Source: Schistocerca nitens (taxonomy: Eukaryota > Arthropoda > Insecta > Orthoptera > Acrididae). From it: DNA of 64,000 bases. The position numbers and the translations under genes were made by a program. The stretch covers positions 123,527,521-123,591,520 of the forward strand of contig NC_064621.1 in the NCBI RefSeq assembly GCF_023898315.1. The letters are read 5' to 3'. The stretch's first letter is position 1. Each line of letters starts with the position of its first letter. Below the pieces are notes generated by a model. That model did no database searches. It had not been told where the DNA came from and saw only the letters and a program-made list of their open reading frames with translations. Of the stretch, positions 10,606 to 22,760 are shown piece after piece.

Positions 10606-10945
10606 AAGTACATTGTTGTGGTCTTTGGAATGAAGACGCACGTGTTCACGCTAGTATATCCTGTCCGAAACTCTTCTTCTCTGTAACAACGCAGTTTGCA
10701 CCCAGTTGAACATGCTTAATTTAGGCAAGTCTCGGTTTCCCTCTTCAATTTTTACTCCTGAAACTTACCATAATTACCAAACTGACATTTCTGTGATACC
10801 TCAGGATGGGATTACCAGCTGATTTCTTCTTCCAACGAAATTATGTCGTAATTTTCTTTTCTCAGCAATACAAGTTAAAAACTCTTCGTTGGTTATCGAA
10901 TGTACCTGTATAACCTATAGCCTTCTTCTATAAAACTGTCATTGT
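10606..10945. other. Intronic stretch without recognised features
   Basis: Lies between a Tc1 end and the 3' end of an RTE-like LINE. No feature recognised. Confidence 0.35.
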
Positions 10946-13500
10946 GTTGTTGTGGTCTTCAGTCCAAAGACTGGTTTGATTCAGCTCTCCATGGTACTCT
11001 ATTTTGTGCAAATCTCTTCATCTCCGAGTAACTACTGCAGCCTACATCCTTCTAAATCTGCTTACTGTATACATCACTTGGTCTCCTTCTACGATTTTCA
11101 CTCCCCACACTTCTCTCCAGTACTAAATTAGTGATCCCTTGATGCTTTGGAATGCGTCCCACCAACTGATCCCTTCTTTTGGTCAGGTTGTAACACAAAT
11201 ATCTCTTCCCCACAAACCAAACCAAACAAATATCTCTTCTCCTCAGTTCTGTACAGTACTTCCTCATTAGTTACATGATCTACCCATCTAACCTTCAGCA
11301 CTCTACTGTAGCACCACATCTCAAAAACATCTATTCCCTTTTTGTTTAAACTGTTTATCGTCCACGTTCCAAATCCACACATGGCTACACTTCAGACTAT
11401 TACTTTCAGAAAGGACTTACTGAGACTTAAATGTGTATTCGATGTTAACAAATTTTTCTTCTTCAGAAACACTTTTCTTGCTATTGCCAGTCTACATTTT
11501 ATATCCTCCCTACTTCGACCATCATCAGTTATCTTGCTTCCCAAATAGCAAAACTCATTTGCTACTTTAAGTGCTTCATTTCCTAATCTAATTCCCTCAG
11601 CATCACCTGATTTAATTCGACTACATTCCATTATCCTTGTTTTGCCTTTGTTGATGTTCATCCTATATCCTCCCTTCAAGACACTGTCCGTTCTATTCAA
11701 CTGCTCTTGCAAGTCCTTTGCTGTCTCTGCGAAAATTGCAGTCACTGGCAAACCTCAAAGTTTTAATTTCTTCTCCCTGAACTTTAATTACTGCTCCAAA
11801 TTTTTCTTTTGTTTTGTTTACAGCTTGCTTATTATACATTTTGAATAACATCGGGGACAGGCTACAACGCTGACACACTCCCTTCTCAACCACTGCTCCC
11901 CTTTAGTGCCCCTCGACTCTTATAACGGCCTTCTGGTTTCTGAACAAATTGTAAATACCCTCTTGCTCCCTGTATTTTACCCTTACAACACTTAGAATTT
12001 GAAAGAGAGTATTCCAGTCAACATTGTCAAAAGCTTTCTCTAAGTCTACAAATGCTGTAAACGTAGGTTTTCAAAAATGGTTCAAATGGCTCTGAGCACT
12101 ATGGGACTTAACATCTGTGGTCATCAGTCCCCTAGAACTTAGAACTACTTAAACCTAACTAACCTAAGGACATCACACACATCCATGCCTGAGGCAGGAT
12201 TCGAACCTGCGACCGTAGCAGTCGCGCGGTTCCGGACTGCGCGCCTAGAACCGCTAGACCACCGCGGCCGGCCGTAGGTTTTAACTTTCCTTAACCTATC
12301 TTCTACCACACCTGTCAACGCCTGCTTTCTTTGGGATTGGAATTATTATATTCTTCTTGAAGTCTGAAGGTATTTTCCCTGTCTCATACGTCTTGCCCGC
12401 CCGATGAAAGATTTTTGTCATAACTGGCTCACCCAAGGCTATCAATAGTTCTAACGGAATATTGTCTACTCCCGGGACCTTGTTTCGACTTAGGTCTTTT
12501 AGTGCTCTGTCAAATTCTTCACGCAGTGTCATATCTCCCATTTCATCTTCATCTACGTCCTCTTCCATTTCCATAATATTGCCTTCAAGTACATCAGCGT
12601 TGTATACACTCACTATATATTCCTTCCAAATTTCTGCTTTCCCTTCCTTGCTTAGGACCGGTTTTCCATCTGAGCTCTTGATAATCATACAAGTGGTTCT
12701 CTTTCCTCCGAAGGTCTCTTTAAGTTTCCTTTATTCAGCATCTGTCTTACCACTAGTAATATACGCCTCTACATCCTTACATTTGGCCTCTAGCCATTCC
12801 TGCTTAGTCATTTTGCATTTCCTGTCGATCTCATTGAGACGTTTGTATTCCCTTTCACCTGCCTCATTTATTGCATTTTTTAATATTTTCTCCTTTCATC
12901 GATTAAATTCAATATCTCTTGTGTTAGTCATGAACTTCTACTAGCCCTCATCTTTTTACGTACTTGGTCCCCCGTTGCCTTCACTATTTCGTTTCTCAAA
13001 GCCACGCATTCTTCTTCTACTGTATTCATTTCCTCTGTTCTTGTCAGTCGTTCCCTAACGCTCCCTCTGAAACTCTGTACAACCTCTGGTTCTTTTAGTT
13101 TATCCAGGTCCTACCTTGTTAAATTCCAGCCTTTTTGCAGTTTCTTCGCTTTTAATCTGCAGTTCATAACCAATAAAATGTGGTCAGAGTCCACATCTGT
13201 CCCTGGAAATGCCTTACAATTTAAAACCTGGTTCCGAAATCTCTGTCTTACTATTATATAATCAATCTGAAACCTTCCAGTGTCTCCAGGTCTCTTCCAC
13301 GTATATAACATTCTTTCTGTAACACTATTGTTCAAATATTCTCTCCTTGTCTGAACTGTGAAATGAATTCGTAGCACTTTAATTCATATTCGATGTACGC
13401 AAATTTTGTGTTTTGAAAAATGCTAATCTGGCTAACTCGAAAGTTTTCATTTTTTCTCTTTGAAGTTTAATTCCCTTTTCAATTGTCTCCTTTTTTGCCT
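10946..13500 (-). mobile_element. RTE-like LINE, degenerate single-ORF element
   Basis: Minus-strand order: endonuclease C-terminus (GRFQIDYIIVRQRFRN, then VDSDH, 13377-13111), linker, RT start (NKVPGVDNIPLELL, then KKNIIIPIPKKAG, 12688-12296), catalytic area (SLSPMLF and FASD, 11893-11693), thumb (NEFCYLGSKITDDGRS, 11751-11392), and a C-terminal region (GTWTINSLNKKGIDVFEMW, 11382-11128). The FADD box has become FASD, and several frameshifts and stops occur. A SINE is inserted at 12072-12272. The 3' flank to about 10946 (ending GTGGTCTTCAGTCCAAAG) is typical of the family. Confidence 0.85.
12072..12272 (-). mobile_element. tRNA-derived SINE (family 1), inserted in the RTE-like LINE
   Basis: 201 bp flanked by the 10-bp direct repeat CGTAGGTTTT (12062-12071 and 12273-12282). 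On the minus strand the head carries an A-box-like TGGTCTAGCGGT and the B-box GGTTCGAATCC, followed by a tRNA-unrelated body ending near CCATTTGAACCATTTTTG. The intact target duplication proves insertion after the LINE. Confidence 0.9.
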
Positions 13501-14119
13501 ATACTGTTTGCTCAATGTACAGCAGTATCATAGAAGATAGATTTGTTGGTATATCAACGCGGAATGTTCAGCGTGCCTACGAAGCTCTAAAATTGACAGG
13601 AATTTCTGTTGTCAGTGAACGCAGACCCGTTTCAACGAGTTTTCGAGCGAACATTGCGAAGAGATATTCGTTTTATAAGCAAAAAGTGTCTTTTGTTACT
13701 GCAGTGTATTTTATTTCCTTTAGACGTGTCTTGCACTTTACTTTAATGCATCTTCAGTGGGATAGTTCTTGGTACCGGCGTTTCTTCTCATCTGGTCACA
13801 TGCTGGAGGTGGCACTTTAACTTGACTTACGAAAAATAAGCACGTTTTCATATTCCGAATTTTTTTCTTGACAATTTTCGTACTGTTTGACCTTATTGTT
13901 GTGTAGTCCTCTGTCACTAGTTGTAAATATTTCAATTAAATTTGTGATATAAAGTCGTAACTTCTGTGAGTTTTGAACTCACAGCATTAATTTCGTTACG
14001 CAAATTCTCTTTACTAAATGCGACTGACTTTTCGTCACTGCCAGTAGTTATGTTACGGATTTTGTCTACTTCATTGTTCAGTTCGTTGCACTAGATCCGT
14101 ACGCCGTTATCCATTATAC
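13501..14119. other. Intronic stretch without recognised features
   Basis: A 101-codon open frame (13515-13820, +) exists but has no recognisable motif and normal AT-rich composition. It is probably transposon debris. Confidence 0.35.
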
Positions 14120-14566
14120 TCATCGATTTTTGTCCTTCTTGCTTGTATTATTGATTTTAATGATCTCATCATTTTCCGCCTGTGTTTTCTCAAGAGCTTT
14201 ACTAACCAGTTCAATTATTTTCTTGCTTTTTTTGTCAACGTGGGTCCGAAATTCTTGGGTTTCCGTTTCGATTTCTTCGCGTTTGACTTTACATGCATCT
14301 CTGAGCTGATCATGTTTTTCATCGAACATCTCAGTAAGCTCGGATCGCAAATTATTGTCAGTATCTGTTAACGTGTTCAATTTAGTTTTGATTTTCTCCT
14401 GAATTTCTTTGTTTTCCTCCCACATTTCTTTGTTTTCCTCCCGAACAGATTGTAATTGCCTTTGCGATTCTTTCATTTCGTCGTCCATCATTAATTCCAT
14501 TTCCCCTAATATCTGAGTAGAGACGTTATTACTAACAGTAGTGGTCCCCTTTTGTTGAGTAGCCAA
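14120..14566 (-). CDS. Uncharacterised coiled-coil reading frame, probably transposon-derived
   Basis: An open frame of 148 residues starting MATQQKGTTT. The middle (about residues 30-90) is rich in Glu, Lys and Gln with heptad-like spacing (EENKEMWEENKEIQEKIK), so a coiled coil is likely. The C-terminus is Lys-rich. There is no signal peptide and no zinc knuckle. It reads divergently from the integrase relic at 14715. Gag-like coiled-coil proteins of retroelements and accessory proteins of Polintons both look like this; I cannot choose. Composition is AT-rich like the repeats and unlike the host exons, so I do not regard it as a host gene. Confidence 0.35.
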   Translation of the reverse strand: MATQQKGTTTVSNNVSTQILGEMELMMDDEMKESQRQLQSVREENKEMWEENKEIQEKIKTKLNTLTDTDNNLRSELTEMFDEKHDQLRDACKVKREEIETETQEFRTHVDKKSKKIIELVSKALEKTQAENDEIIKINNTSKKDKNR

Positions 14567-14714
14567 CGGCGTTGAACTAGGCTTGGGCAGATGTATTCAA
14601 TAAGCATCAAGTTAAAGAGAGATGCAAACTGCGATTGCTGATGAGCTTCATCATCCTGCCCGTTGAACGTATACTAGGTGGGCAGTTATCACAAAAGGAT
14701 TTGGCAACGTCCAT

Positions 14715-15290
14715 CAAGCATACTTAATTGACATGATTACATATTCGAAATGGAATTCTGGATGTAAATATTTATTAACAGTGGTTGATGTTTATTCCAA
14801 ATACGCATGGGTTGCTGATCTGAAGACTAAAGGCGGTGTTGCAGTTGCAAACGCGCTTAAAAAAATTTACACAGATAGCAGGCGGGTTCCAGTACACTTA
14901 CAAACTGATCTTGGGAAATAATTCTACAATACTAGTTTCAAAAAGTTAATGCAACATCTCAGAATTAATCATTAGTCCACTTTTTCAAATATGAAAGCTT
15001 CCGTAGTTGAACGTTTCAGCAGAACTCTCAAGAGTCTTATGTTCAGCAAATTTACTGCTCAGGGCTCCTACAAATTGGTTAATACTGTACAAGGATTCGT
15101 AAAGCAATATAATCACACGAAACACAGGACAATTAAAATGGAGCCAGCGGAGGTGTATAATAAAATCAAAATGATCGATCCACGTCCTTCGAAACTTAAA
15201 ATTGGCGTTAATGCAGTATTAACAAACAGAAGACAGTCTTTGGCAAAGGATACACAGCAAACTGGTCAACGGAAATTTCAGAATACGTAA
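14715..15290 (+). pseudogene. Polinton/Maverick-type integrase fragment
   Basis: Translation gives LIDMITYSKWNSGCKYLLTVVDVYSKYAWV in two overlapping parts, then HLQTDLGK, NMKASVVERFSRTLKSLMF, YNHTKHRTIKMEPAEVY and a GYTANWSTE end. This is the retroviral-like integrase core of Polintons, with the Asp of VDVYSK, the Asp of TDLGK and the Glu of VERF in the expected order. A TAA at about 14919 replaces the Glu codon after GK, and further stops follow, so it is dead. No Polinton DNA polymerase, ATPase or capsid genes are seen nearby, so this is a fragment. Confidence 0.75.
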
Positions 15291-15783
15291 AGTGCAGTTT
15301 CTCAGAAGCAGATATTGGTGGTACGTCTTCCATTTCCAAAATTTGCGAGCTCGCAGGCGAGCTCTTACCTGCTACCTTTTTGGTTTAGTTCCAATTACTG
15401 CAAGGGGTGAGGAATCTTGGCTGTTACATTTCGCTCGAGTTCTCATTGCCGCCGCCACTCTTCTGGTAAAGTCGAAGGACAGCGACAGATTTGATCAATC
15501 GTGGTACACAGGACGTGGTACACAGAACGAACTATCTCCGTGGTACTTAAACCGAACTTTGTTAGTGGTTGACCGATCGACCTATTTCCGTGGTACACAA
15601 ATCGAACTAGCCTACACTTGCACAACACACTGGAAAAACGACACACGCAGGTTTTTTTTCCACCTCAACCGGCCTAAACCGACCCTTTTAATACTTGAAC
15701 TGATAATTCGTAAGAAAGGGAAGTACTCAACATTCCCATATTAAATTATGCAAATTTTAACCTCTTTTACCCACACACAGAGA
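15291..15783. other. Open stretch next to the integrase relic, function unknown
   Basis: A 150-codon frame (15292-15744, +) overlaps the decayed integrase end. It contains local duplications of a CGTGGTACACA motif (about 15500, 15540, 15590) and no recognised domain. Low confidence that it ever coded for a protein. Confidence 0.3.
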
Positions 15784-15812
15784 AAACTGTAATTGTAAAC
15801 ATTGTGTATGTA

Positions 15813-15857
<45 letters not shown>

Positions 15858-15925
15858 CCTTTAAAGACCTTTAAAGAAACAAATCAAAGTATATTTGATC
15901 ACAAAGCAAACTGTAATTGTAAACA

Positions 15926-15964
<39 letters not shown>
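15784..15964 (+). repeat. Tandem duplication carrying two (TG)n microsatellites
   Basis: The motif AAACTGTAATTGTAAACAT occurs at about 15784 and again at about 15906, each followed by a (TG)n run (about 15816-15855 and 15929-15961). This is a local duplication of about 122 bp including the dinucleotide repeat. Confidence 0.8.
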
Positions 15965-15966
<2 letters not shown>

Positions 15967-16068
15967 TAACCGACTCATCTGGACGGCTGCCCCGACCTTG
16001 CGCAACGGCCAGGGCGCGATGACTCAGATGGGTACGGTGCCGTAGCGTACGCGTAATCGGTGCGTATA

Positions 16069-17206
16069 CAGGGTGAGTCACCTAACATTACCGCTCGATA
16101 TATTTCGTAAACCACATCAAATACTGACGAATCGATTCCACAGACAGAACGTGAGGAGAGGGGCTAGTGTAACTAGTTAAAACAAACCATAAAAAAACGC
16201 ACGGAAGTATGTTTTTTAACACAAACCTACGTTTTTTAAATGGAACCCCGTTAGTTTTGTTAGCACATCTGAACATATAAACAAATACATAATCAATGCC
16301 GTTTGTTGCATTGTAATTACATCCGGAGATATTGTAACTTAAAGTTGACGCTTGAGTAGCACTCCTCCGCTGTTCGATCGTGTGTATCGGAGAGCACCGA
16401 ATTACGTAGGGATCCAAAGGGAACGGTGATGGACCTTAGTTACAGAAGAGACTGGAACAGCACATTACGTCTACATGCTAACACCTTTTTATTGGTCTTT
16501 TTCACTGACGCACATGTACATTACCATGAGGGGTGAGGTACACGTACACATGTGGTTTCCGTTTTCAATTACGGAGTGGAATAGAGTGTGTCCCGACATG
16601 TCAGGCCAATAGATGTTCAATGTGGTGGCCATCATTTGCTGCACACAATTGCAATCTGTGGCGTAATGAATGTCGTACACGCCGCAGTACATCTGGTGTA
16701 ATGTCGCCGCAGGCTGCCACAATACGTTGTTTCATATCCTCTGGGGTTGTAGGCACATCACGGTACACATTCTCCTTTAACGTACCCCACAGAAAGAAGT
16801 CCAGAGGTGTAAGATCAGGAGAACGGGCTGGCTAATTTATGCGTCCTCCACGTCCTATGAAACGCCCGTGGCCCGTGTTTGTTACAACACGCAACTGAAT
16901 GTCGGAGGTTTCAAGCGTCAACTTTAGGTTACAATATCTCCGGATGTAATTAACATTTTACAATGCAACAAACGGCACTGATTACGTATTTGTTTATATG
17001 TTCAGATGTGCCAACAAAACTAACGTGGTTCCATTTAAAAAAACGTAGGTTTGTGTTAAAAAACATACTTCCGTGCATTTTTGTATGGTTTGTATTAAAC
17101 AATTACACTAGCCCCTCTCCTCACGTTCGGTCTGTGGAATCGGTTCGTCAGTATTTGATGTGGTTTACGAAATATATCCAGCGGTAACGTTAGGTGACTC
17201 ACCCTG
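16069..17206 (-). mobile_element. Mariner-like element with about 295-bp terminal inverted repeats
   Basis: Both ends read CAGGGTGAGTCACCTAAC inward, are flanked by TATA, and match for about 295 bp (16069-16363 and 16910-17206) with modest divergence. The 540-bp interior encodes only the C-terminal part of a transposase on the minus strand, so this is an internally deleted, non-autonomous copy. TIRs this long are unusual for mariner-type elements. Confidence 0.8.
16490..16850 (-). pseudogene. DD(D)-type transposase C-terminal fragment
   Basis: Minus-strand frames show ARSPDLTPLDFFLWGTLKENVYRDVP in two overlapping parts and then MKQRIVAACGDITPDVLRRVRHSLRNRLQLC. The DLTPLDFFLWG block is the third catalytic motif of mariner-like transposases with Asp as the last residue. 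The N-terminal DNA-binding part and the first two Asp blocks are missing. Confidence 0.65.
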
Positions 17207-17214
17207 TATACGTC

Positions 17215-19121
17215 TTCAAAGTGTTCCAGAACGAACATAGAATACTACCTTCTTGCATGATGCGGCAGTTTTTCAAGCATCTCTGTATTTATGACATCAT
17301 ATCTCCTAAACAGCATAGCTGTTACAAGATTTTACGTCTGTCTATCACGCGAAAGTATTACTACTTGTCAGAACTCACATCCGAAAAGGAAATAGAAAAC
17401 ATAATGTAGAAGACATAATAAAAGTCATGCTAAAACATAGGAACCCCAAAGTAGACGGTATCCCCTAGAATCATAAAACTTTCTGACTGATCATCAGGAA
17501 AGGGTTTACGGATGTGGCGTGTGAGAAACATCGCGACGGACACTTTATACTGAAGAAAAACATATAATAAATGTACTCGTTCCCAAAAAAAGAAACTACA
17601 AAAAATAACGGATATCAGACCGATAACGTTGTTATGCGCAGACTCCTAAAATCATATCATACAGCGGCCTGATTGAAGCAAGCCCTTCCACACTTTCTCG
17701 ATCCGGAACAGCGTCTAGTGTGTCAAACAAAAGTATTGTAGGTGGTATTTGTTCCATAAGAGACACATCACTTTTCTCACTGAATCATCAGGAAGAAACA
17801 CCACGGCTATTAAACATCGATTAGAGAAAAGCCACATATAAAGTCAACCATCACTACCTAAGGAGTGTGTTACAGCATTTCAGGTTTCCACATGCAACAA
17901 CAGATTTACTGCTACTAAATCAATAACAAATGGTTTCCAAAGTGCAAATAAATGTACGTCTTACAGAAGCATCCCAATCAGAAAGAGTCGCCCTTCATCA
18001 ATGGCGCTGTTGGTCATTAACGCATACGATTAGCACCAATATAGGACTACACGTTGATGCACAACGGTTCACCATCAATGCCAACTCTTATGATGTTACC
18101 ACAATACTATGGAACCCCAGGACATCGTGAAAATCTCGTCCATAATGGGCGTTAACAGGAAGGAGAAGTGCAACTATGAAAAATGACAAAACACTACTCA
18201 TATGGTTTAATGAAAGCGCATATCCCACACTACATCCATTTTTAGAATGTGCTGAAATGGAAGAGTTGGGTGTGGAACTAAGGAAGAATACCGTATACTA
18301 ACTAACGCCATTTCCAACGAATTATTTAAAGGGAGTAAATGGTGCTCTGCTAGCGAATAATACAAAGAAATTTAATGTCACTCAAAGGATTGAACACATC
18401 AACGCACTGACCCTGATCAAACTGTGGTTTATTGCACAATTCATACCCACTGACAGAAAATATATAGCACAAATAAAAAATACATAGGTCGGATCGTTTG
18501 GAAAGGTATGTTGTTTCGTGTAGCCACAGATCACCTGCAAAAGGCGGCCTAGATTTAACAGATTGTGAGACAGTGAGAGATAATGTTCAATCATTGCAGT
18601 GAAAAATCTAATAGATACAATGAAAGCGCCTGCAACACGGCCAGGTTTACTAATGACGGTGTGGGATATAACAGCAGAAAACGTACATTACAGAAGGTTG
18701 TCAGCAACTATACCTCCATTCTTAGAAGTCACAACACATGTATTAGAGAAGATTCCTAATAAAAGGTATTATACATCAAACACGTTAATCAGAAACATTC
18801 AGAAGAATCCTCCAAACCAGATTAAACATAAAGACAGTATGGGTGTGTCCACCAGCTCACAGACATGCTCAGCGACATACAAATTTATAAATGATTTAAT
18901 CCCGACAGCAAAGCTTCCCCACAAAACAAGTCGCCGTACTACCAGCAGTGTGGTATGGTTGACACAGCCGTACACCGAACAGTGGATTGCCGCAAAGTTA
19001 CAGGTCTTCAGAAGTGGGTAAGTTTTAAATTTACCACAGTCGAAGAAATAAACAAATAAACACCAACAAATTAATTTATATCGACGTCAAAGCATTTACA
19101 GCATCCAAGACAAAAGAAACT
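17215..19121 (+). mobile_element. Degenerate LINE, clade unresolved
   Basis: Frame-hopping translation shows RT-like sequence: NPKVDGIP, TDIRPITLLCADS, NIDLEKAYDKVNHHYLRSVL (after allowing shifts), HATTDLLLLN, QGCPLSMALFVI-like and INANSYDVTTI in place of the YADD box. A C-terminal region at 18599-19021 contains FINDLIPTAKLPHK. The mix suggests a Tx1/L1- or R1-like LINE, but decay is heavy. It ends where the tail of the minus-strand CR1-like LINE begins. Confidence 0.5.
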
Positions 19122-19399
19122 ACATCTACATCTACACCCACAATCCACAAGCCACCTCACGGTTTGTGGCGGAGGGTACTTTGAGTACCTCTATCGGTCC
19201 TCCCTTCTATTCCAGTCTCGTATTGTTCGTGTGACAGAAAGATTGTCGGTATGCCTCTGTGTAGGCTCTAATCTCTTTGATTTTATCCTCATGGTCTCTT
19301 CGAGATATATATATATGTAGGAGGGAGCAATATACTGCTTGACTCCTCGGTGAAGGTACGTTCTCGAAACTTCAACGAAGCCCGTACCGAGCTACTGAG

Positions 19400-21830
19400 C
19401 GTCTCTCTTGCAGAGTCTTTCACTGGAGTTTATCTATCATCTCCGTAACGCTTTCGCGATTACTAAATGATCCTGTAACGAAGCGCGCTGCTCTCCGTTG
19501 GATCTTCTCCACTATCAACCCTATCTGGTACGGATCCCACACCAGTGAGCAGTATTCAAGCAGTGGGTGAACAAGTGTACTGTAACCTACTTCCTTTGTT
19601 TTCGGACTGCATTTCCTTAGGATTCTTCCAATGAATCTCAGTCTGGTATCTGCTTTACCGACGATTAATTTTATTTGGCCATTCCATTTTAAATCACTCC
19701 TACTCCCAGATAATTTATGGAATTAACTGCTTCCAGTTGCTGACTTGCTATGTTGTAGGTAAATGATAAAGGATCTGTCTTTCTATGTATTCGCAGCACA
19801 TTGCACTTGTCTACATTGAGTTTCAATTGCCATTTCCTGAACCATGCGTCAATTCGTTGCAGATCTTCCTGCATTTCAGTACAATTTTCCATTGTTACAA
19901 ACTCTCGATGTACTACAGCATCATCCGCAAAAAGCCTCAGTGATATTCCGATGTTATCCAGAAGGTCATTTATATATATTGTGAGTAGCAACTGTCCTAC
20001 GACGCTCCCCTGCGGCACACCTGAAATCACTCTTACTTCGGAAGACTTCTCTCCATTGAGAATGACATGCTGCGTTCTGTTATCTAGGAACTCTTCAATC
20101 CAATCGCACAATTGGTCTGTTAGTCCATACGCTCTTACTTTGTTCATTGAACGACTATAGGGAACTGTATCAAACGCCTTGCGGAAGTCAAGAAACACGG
20201 CATCTACCTGGGAACCCGTGTCTATGGCCCTCTGAGTCTCGTGGACAAATAGCGCGAGCTGGGTTTCACACGTTCGTCTTTTTCGAAACCCATGCTCATT
20301 CCTACAGAGTAGATTTCTAGTCTCAAGAAAAGTCATTATACTCGAACATAATACGTGTTCCAAAATTCTACAGCTGATCGACGTTAGAGATATAGGTCTA
20401 TAGTTCTGCACACCTCTTCGACGTCCCTTCTTGAAAACGGAGATGACCTGTGCCCTTTTGCAATCTTTTGGAACGTTACGCTTTTCTAGATACCTGCGGT
20501 ACACCGCTGCAAGAAGGGGGGCAAGTTCCTTCGCGTACTCTGTGTAAAATCGAACTGGTATCCCATCAGGTCCAGCGGCCTTTCTTCTTTTGAGCGATTT
20601 TAATTGTTTTTCTATCCCTCTGTTATCTGTTTCGATATCTACCATTTTGTCATCTGTGCGACAATCTAGAGAAGGAACTACAGTGCAGTCTTCCTCTGTG
20701 AAACAGCTTTGGAAAAAGACATTTAGTATTTCGGGCTTTAGTTTGTCATCCTCTGTTTCAGTACCATTTTGGTCACAGAGTGTTTGGACATTTTGTTCTG
20801 ATACACCTACCGCTTTGACATAAGACCAAAATTTCTTAGGATTTTATGCCAAGTCAGGACATAGAACTTTACTTTAGAATTCGTTGAACGCCTCTCGCAT
20901 AGCCCTCCTCACACTACATTTCGCTTCGTGTAATTTTTGTTTGTCTGCAAGGCTTTCGCTATGTTTATGTGAAGTTCCCTTTGCTTCCGTACCAGTTTTC
21001 TAACTCGGTTGTTGTACCACGATGGCTCTTTTCCATGTCTTACGATCTTGCTTGGCACATACTCATCTAATGCATATTGTACGATGGTTATGAACTTCCG
21101 TCAAGTACTCTGAAACCTGCATTTTGTCACTTTTTCTAAACAGAAAAATCTACCTACCTTTTCTAATATTTCTATTTACGGCTGAAATCACCGATGCTAT
21201 ACCGCTTTATGATCGCTGATTCCCTGTTCTGCGTTAACTGTTTCAAATAGTTCGGGTCTGTTTGTCACCAGAAGGTCTAATATGTTATCGCCATGAGTCG
21301 GTTCTCTGTTTAACTGCTGAAGGTAGTTTTCAGATAATGAACATAAAAAAATTTCACTGGATTCTTTGTCCCTGCTACCCGTTATAAACGTTTGAGTCCC
21401 CCAGTCTGTATCTGGAAAATTAAAATCTCCACACAAAACTATAACATGGTCGGGAAATCTACTCGAAATATTTTCGAAATTTTCCTTCAGGTGTTCTGCA
21501 ACAACAGCTCCTGAGCCAGAGGGGCCTATAGAGACATCCAATTACCATGTCTGAGCCTGCTCTAACCTTCACCCAAATTATTTCACATTTCGGATCTCCG
21601 TCAATTTCCTTCGATACTATTGCATTTTTTATCGCTATAAACACGCCTCCCCCTTCACTGTCCAGCCTGTCTCTGCGGTATACATTCCAATCTATAATTT
21701 CATTACTGTTTACGTCTGGTTTCAGCCAACTTTCTGTCCCCAGCACTATGTGGGCATTGTGACCGTTTATTAATGAGAGCAGTTCTGGGACCTTTCTATA
21801 GACGCTCCTGCAGTTTACTATTACCACATT
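19400..21830 (-). pseudogene. CR1-like LINE ORF2: APE endonuclease plus reverse transcriptase
   Basis: The endonuclease part (21827-21197) shows VNCRSV, TESWL, YRRDR then GGGVFIAI, GDFNFPDTDW, NILDLLVTN and GISDHKAV, covering the catalytic Asn, Glu, Asp and His motifs in order but split between two frames. After a decayed linker, a long open frame (20645-19689) gives AAGPDGIPVRFY, NYRPISLTSISCRILEHVL, FLDFRKAFDTVP, SGVPQGSVVGQLL and FADDAVVHRE, the RT core with an intact catalytic FADD. The frame is lost again near 19690. RT residues look intact, but the whole ORF2 is not. Confidence 0.85.
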
Positions 21831-21959
21831 AATATTGTCATTCCCTGTTGCGTTTTGCCTACTGCTACCTTATTGCGTCTCAGGAGGCGTCTTGTCGCGT
21901 TTAGGAAGGGAATTCTCTAAAAAACCCACATGTGAACTCCACACGTGCTCCGCTACCCT

Positions 21960-22721
21960 TGTAGCCGCTTCCTGCGTGTAGTGCACGCCTGACCTATTCA
22001 GAGGGACCCTACATTTCTGCGTCCGATAGCGGAGGTCGAGAAATGTGCGCCCCAGAACTCCGCAGAATTATCTGAGCTTCTGGTTTAAGCTTTCCACTCG
22101 GCTCCAAACCAGAGGACCGCGATCGGTTCTGGGAACGATACTACAAATAGATAGTTCTGATTCCACCCCGCGAGCGAGGCTTTCCGCCTTCACCAATTCC
22201 GCCAACCGCCTGTACGAACTGAGGATGACCTCTGAACCCAGACGGCAGGAGTCATTGGTGCCGACATGAGCAACAATTTGCAGTTGGGTGCACCCAGTGC
22301 TCTCTATCGCCGCCGGCAGGGCTTCCTCCACATCTCGGATGAGAGCCCCCGGCAAGCAGACAGAGTGAACACTGGCCTTCTTCCCCGACCTTTCCGCTAT
22401 TTCCTTAAGCACACGTCCAGCATCCACATTGACCCTCCGCCTCGTGCAATGCGAAAGCCGCTGAACCCGCCACTCCCCTTGGGGAGAGGATGGCCGAACC
22501 GCGCCCGGTACCCGCGAAGATGTCTCTCTACAGCAGGGACCGTGGGTGAAGCATGTAACACCTGGGGTGTACCATGCGACGCACCAGACTCCCCATTGCC
22601 GCTACACTCCGAGGCAGCAACCTGAAGACGGCTGACCGCGGCCATCAGCTCGTTCAGCTATTCGCGAACAGTGGCCAGCTCCTCCTGCGTCAGTACACAG
22701 CAGTCACACATCGTATCCATC
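21960..22721 (-). pseudogene. CR1-like LINE ORF1 with SGNH/GDSL-like domain
   Basis: The ATG at 22721-22719 starts MDTMCDCCVLTQEELATVRE, followed by a TAG that ends the frame. The next segment (22645-22397) has the variable Pro/Ser-rich region, and 22427-22068 carries EIAERSGKKASVHSVCLPG and VAHVGTNDSCRLGSEV, the esterase-like blocks. Cys residues in CDCC may be a short metal-binding motif. The first-block GSSN region seen in copy A is disrupted here. Confidence 0.7.
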
Positions 22722-22760
22722 CTAAGTAATCAACACTTTACTGTAGAGAGTTAAGTAATC

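Larger units (their letters stand above)
19122..22760 (-). mobile_element. CR1-like LINE copy B, near full length
   Basis: Read on the minus strand: a short 5' region, ORF1 from 22721, ORF2 with endonuclease then reverse transcriptase (about 21830-19400), a 3' region, and a GATGTA-type tail at 19122-19142. It is the reference for the other copies in the window (A at 1-1908, C at 60310-61718, diverged ORF1 at 7943-8870). Several frameshifts and stops mean it is inactive. It sits in intron 1, antisense to the host gene. Confidence 0.9.

Noticed and set aside
13515..13820. 101-codon frame as a novel gene
   Set aside because: No motif, bias or neighbouring exon; length is expected by chance in this much sequence.
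15804..16022. Cys-Val repeat protein
   Set aside because: Translation of the (TG)n repeat.
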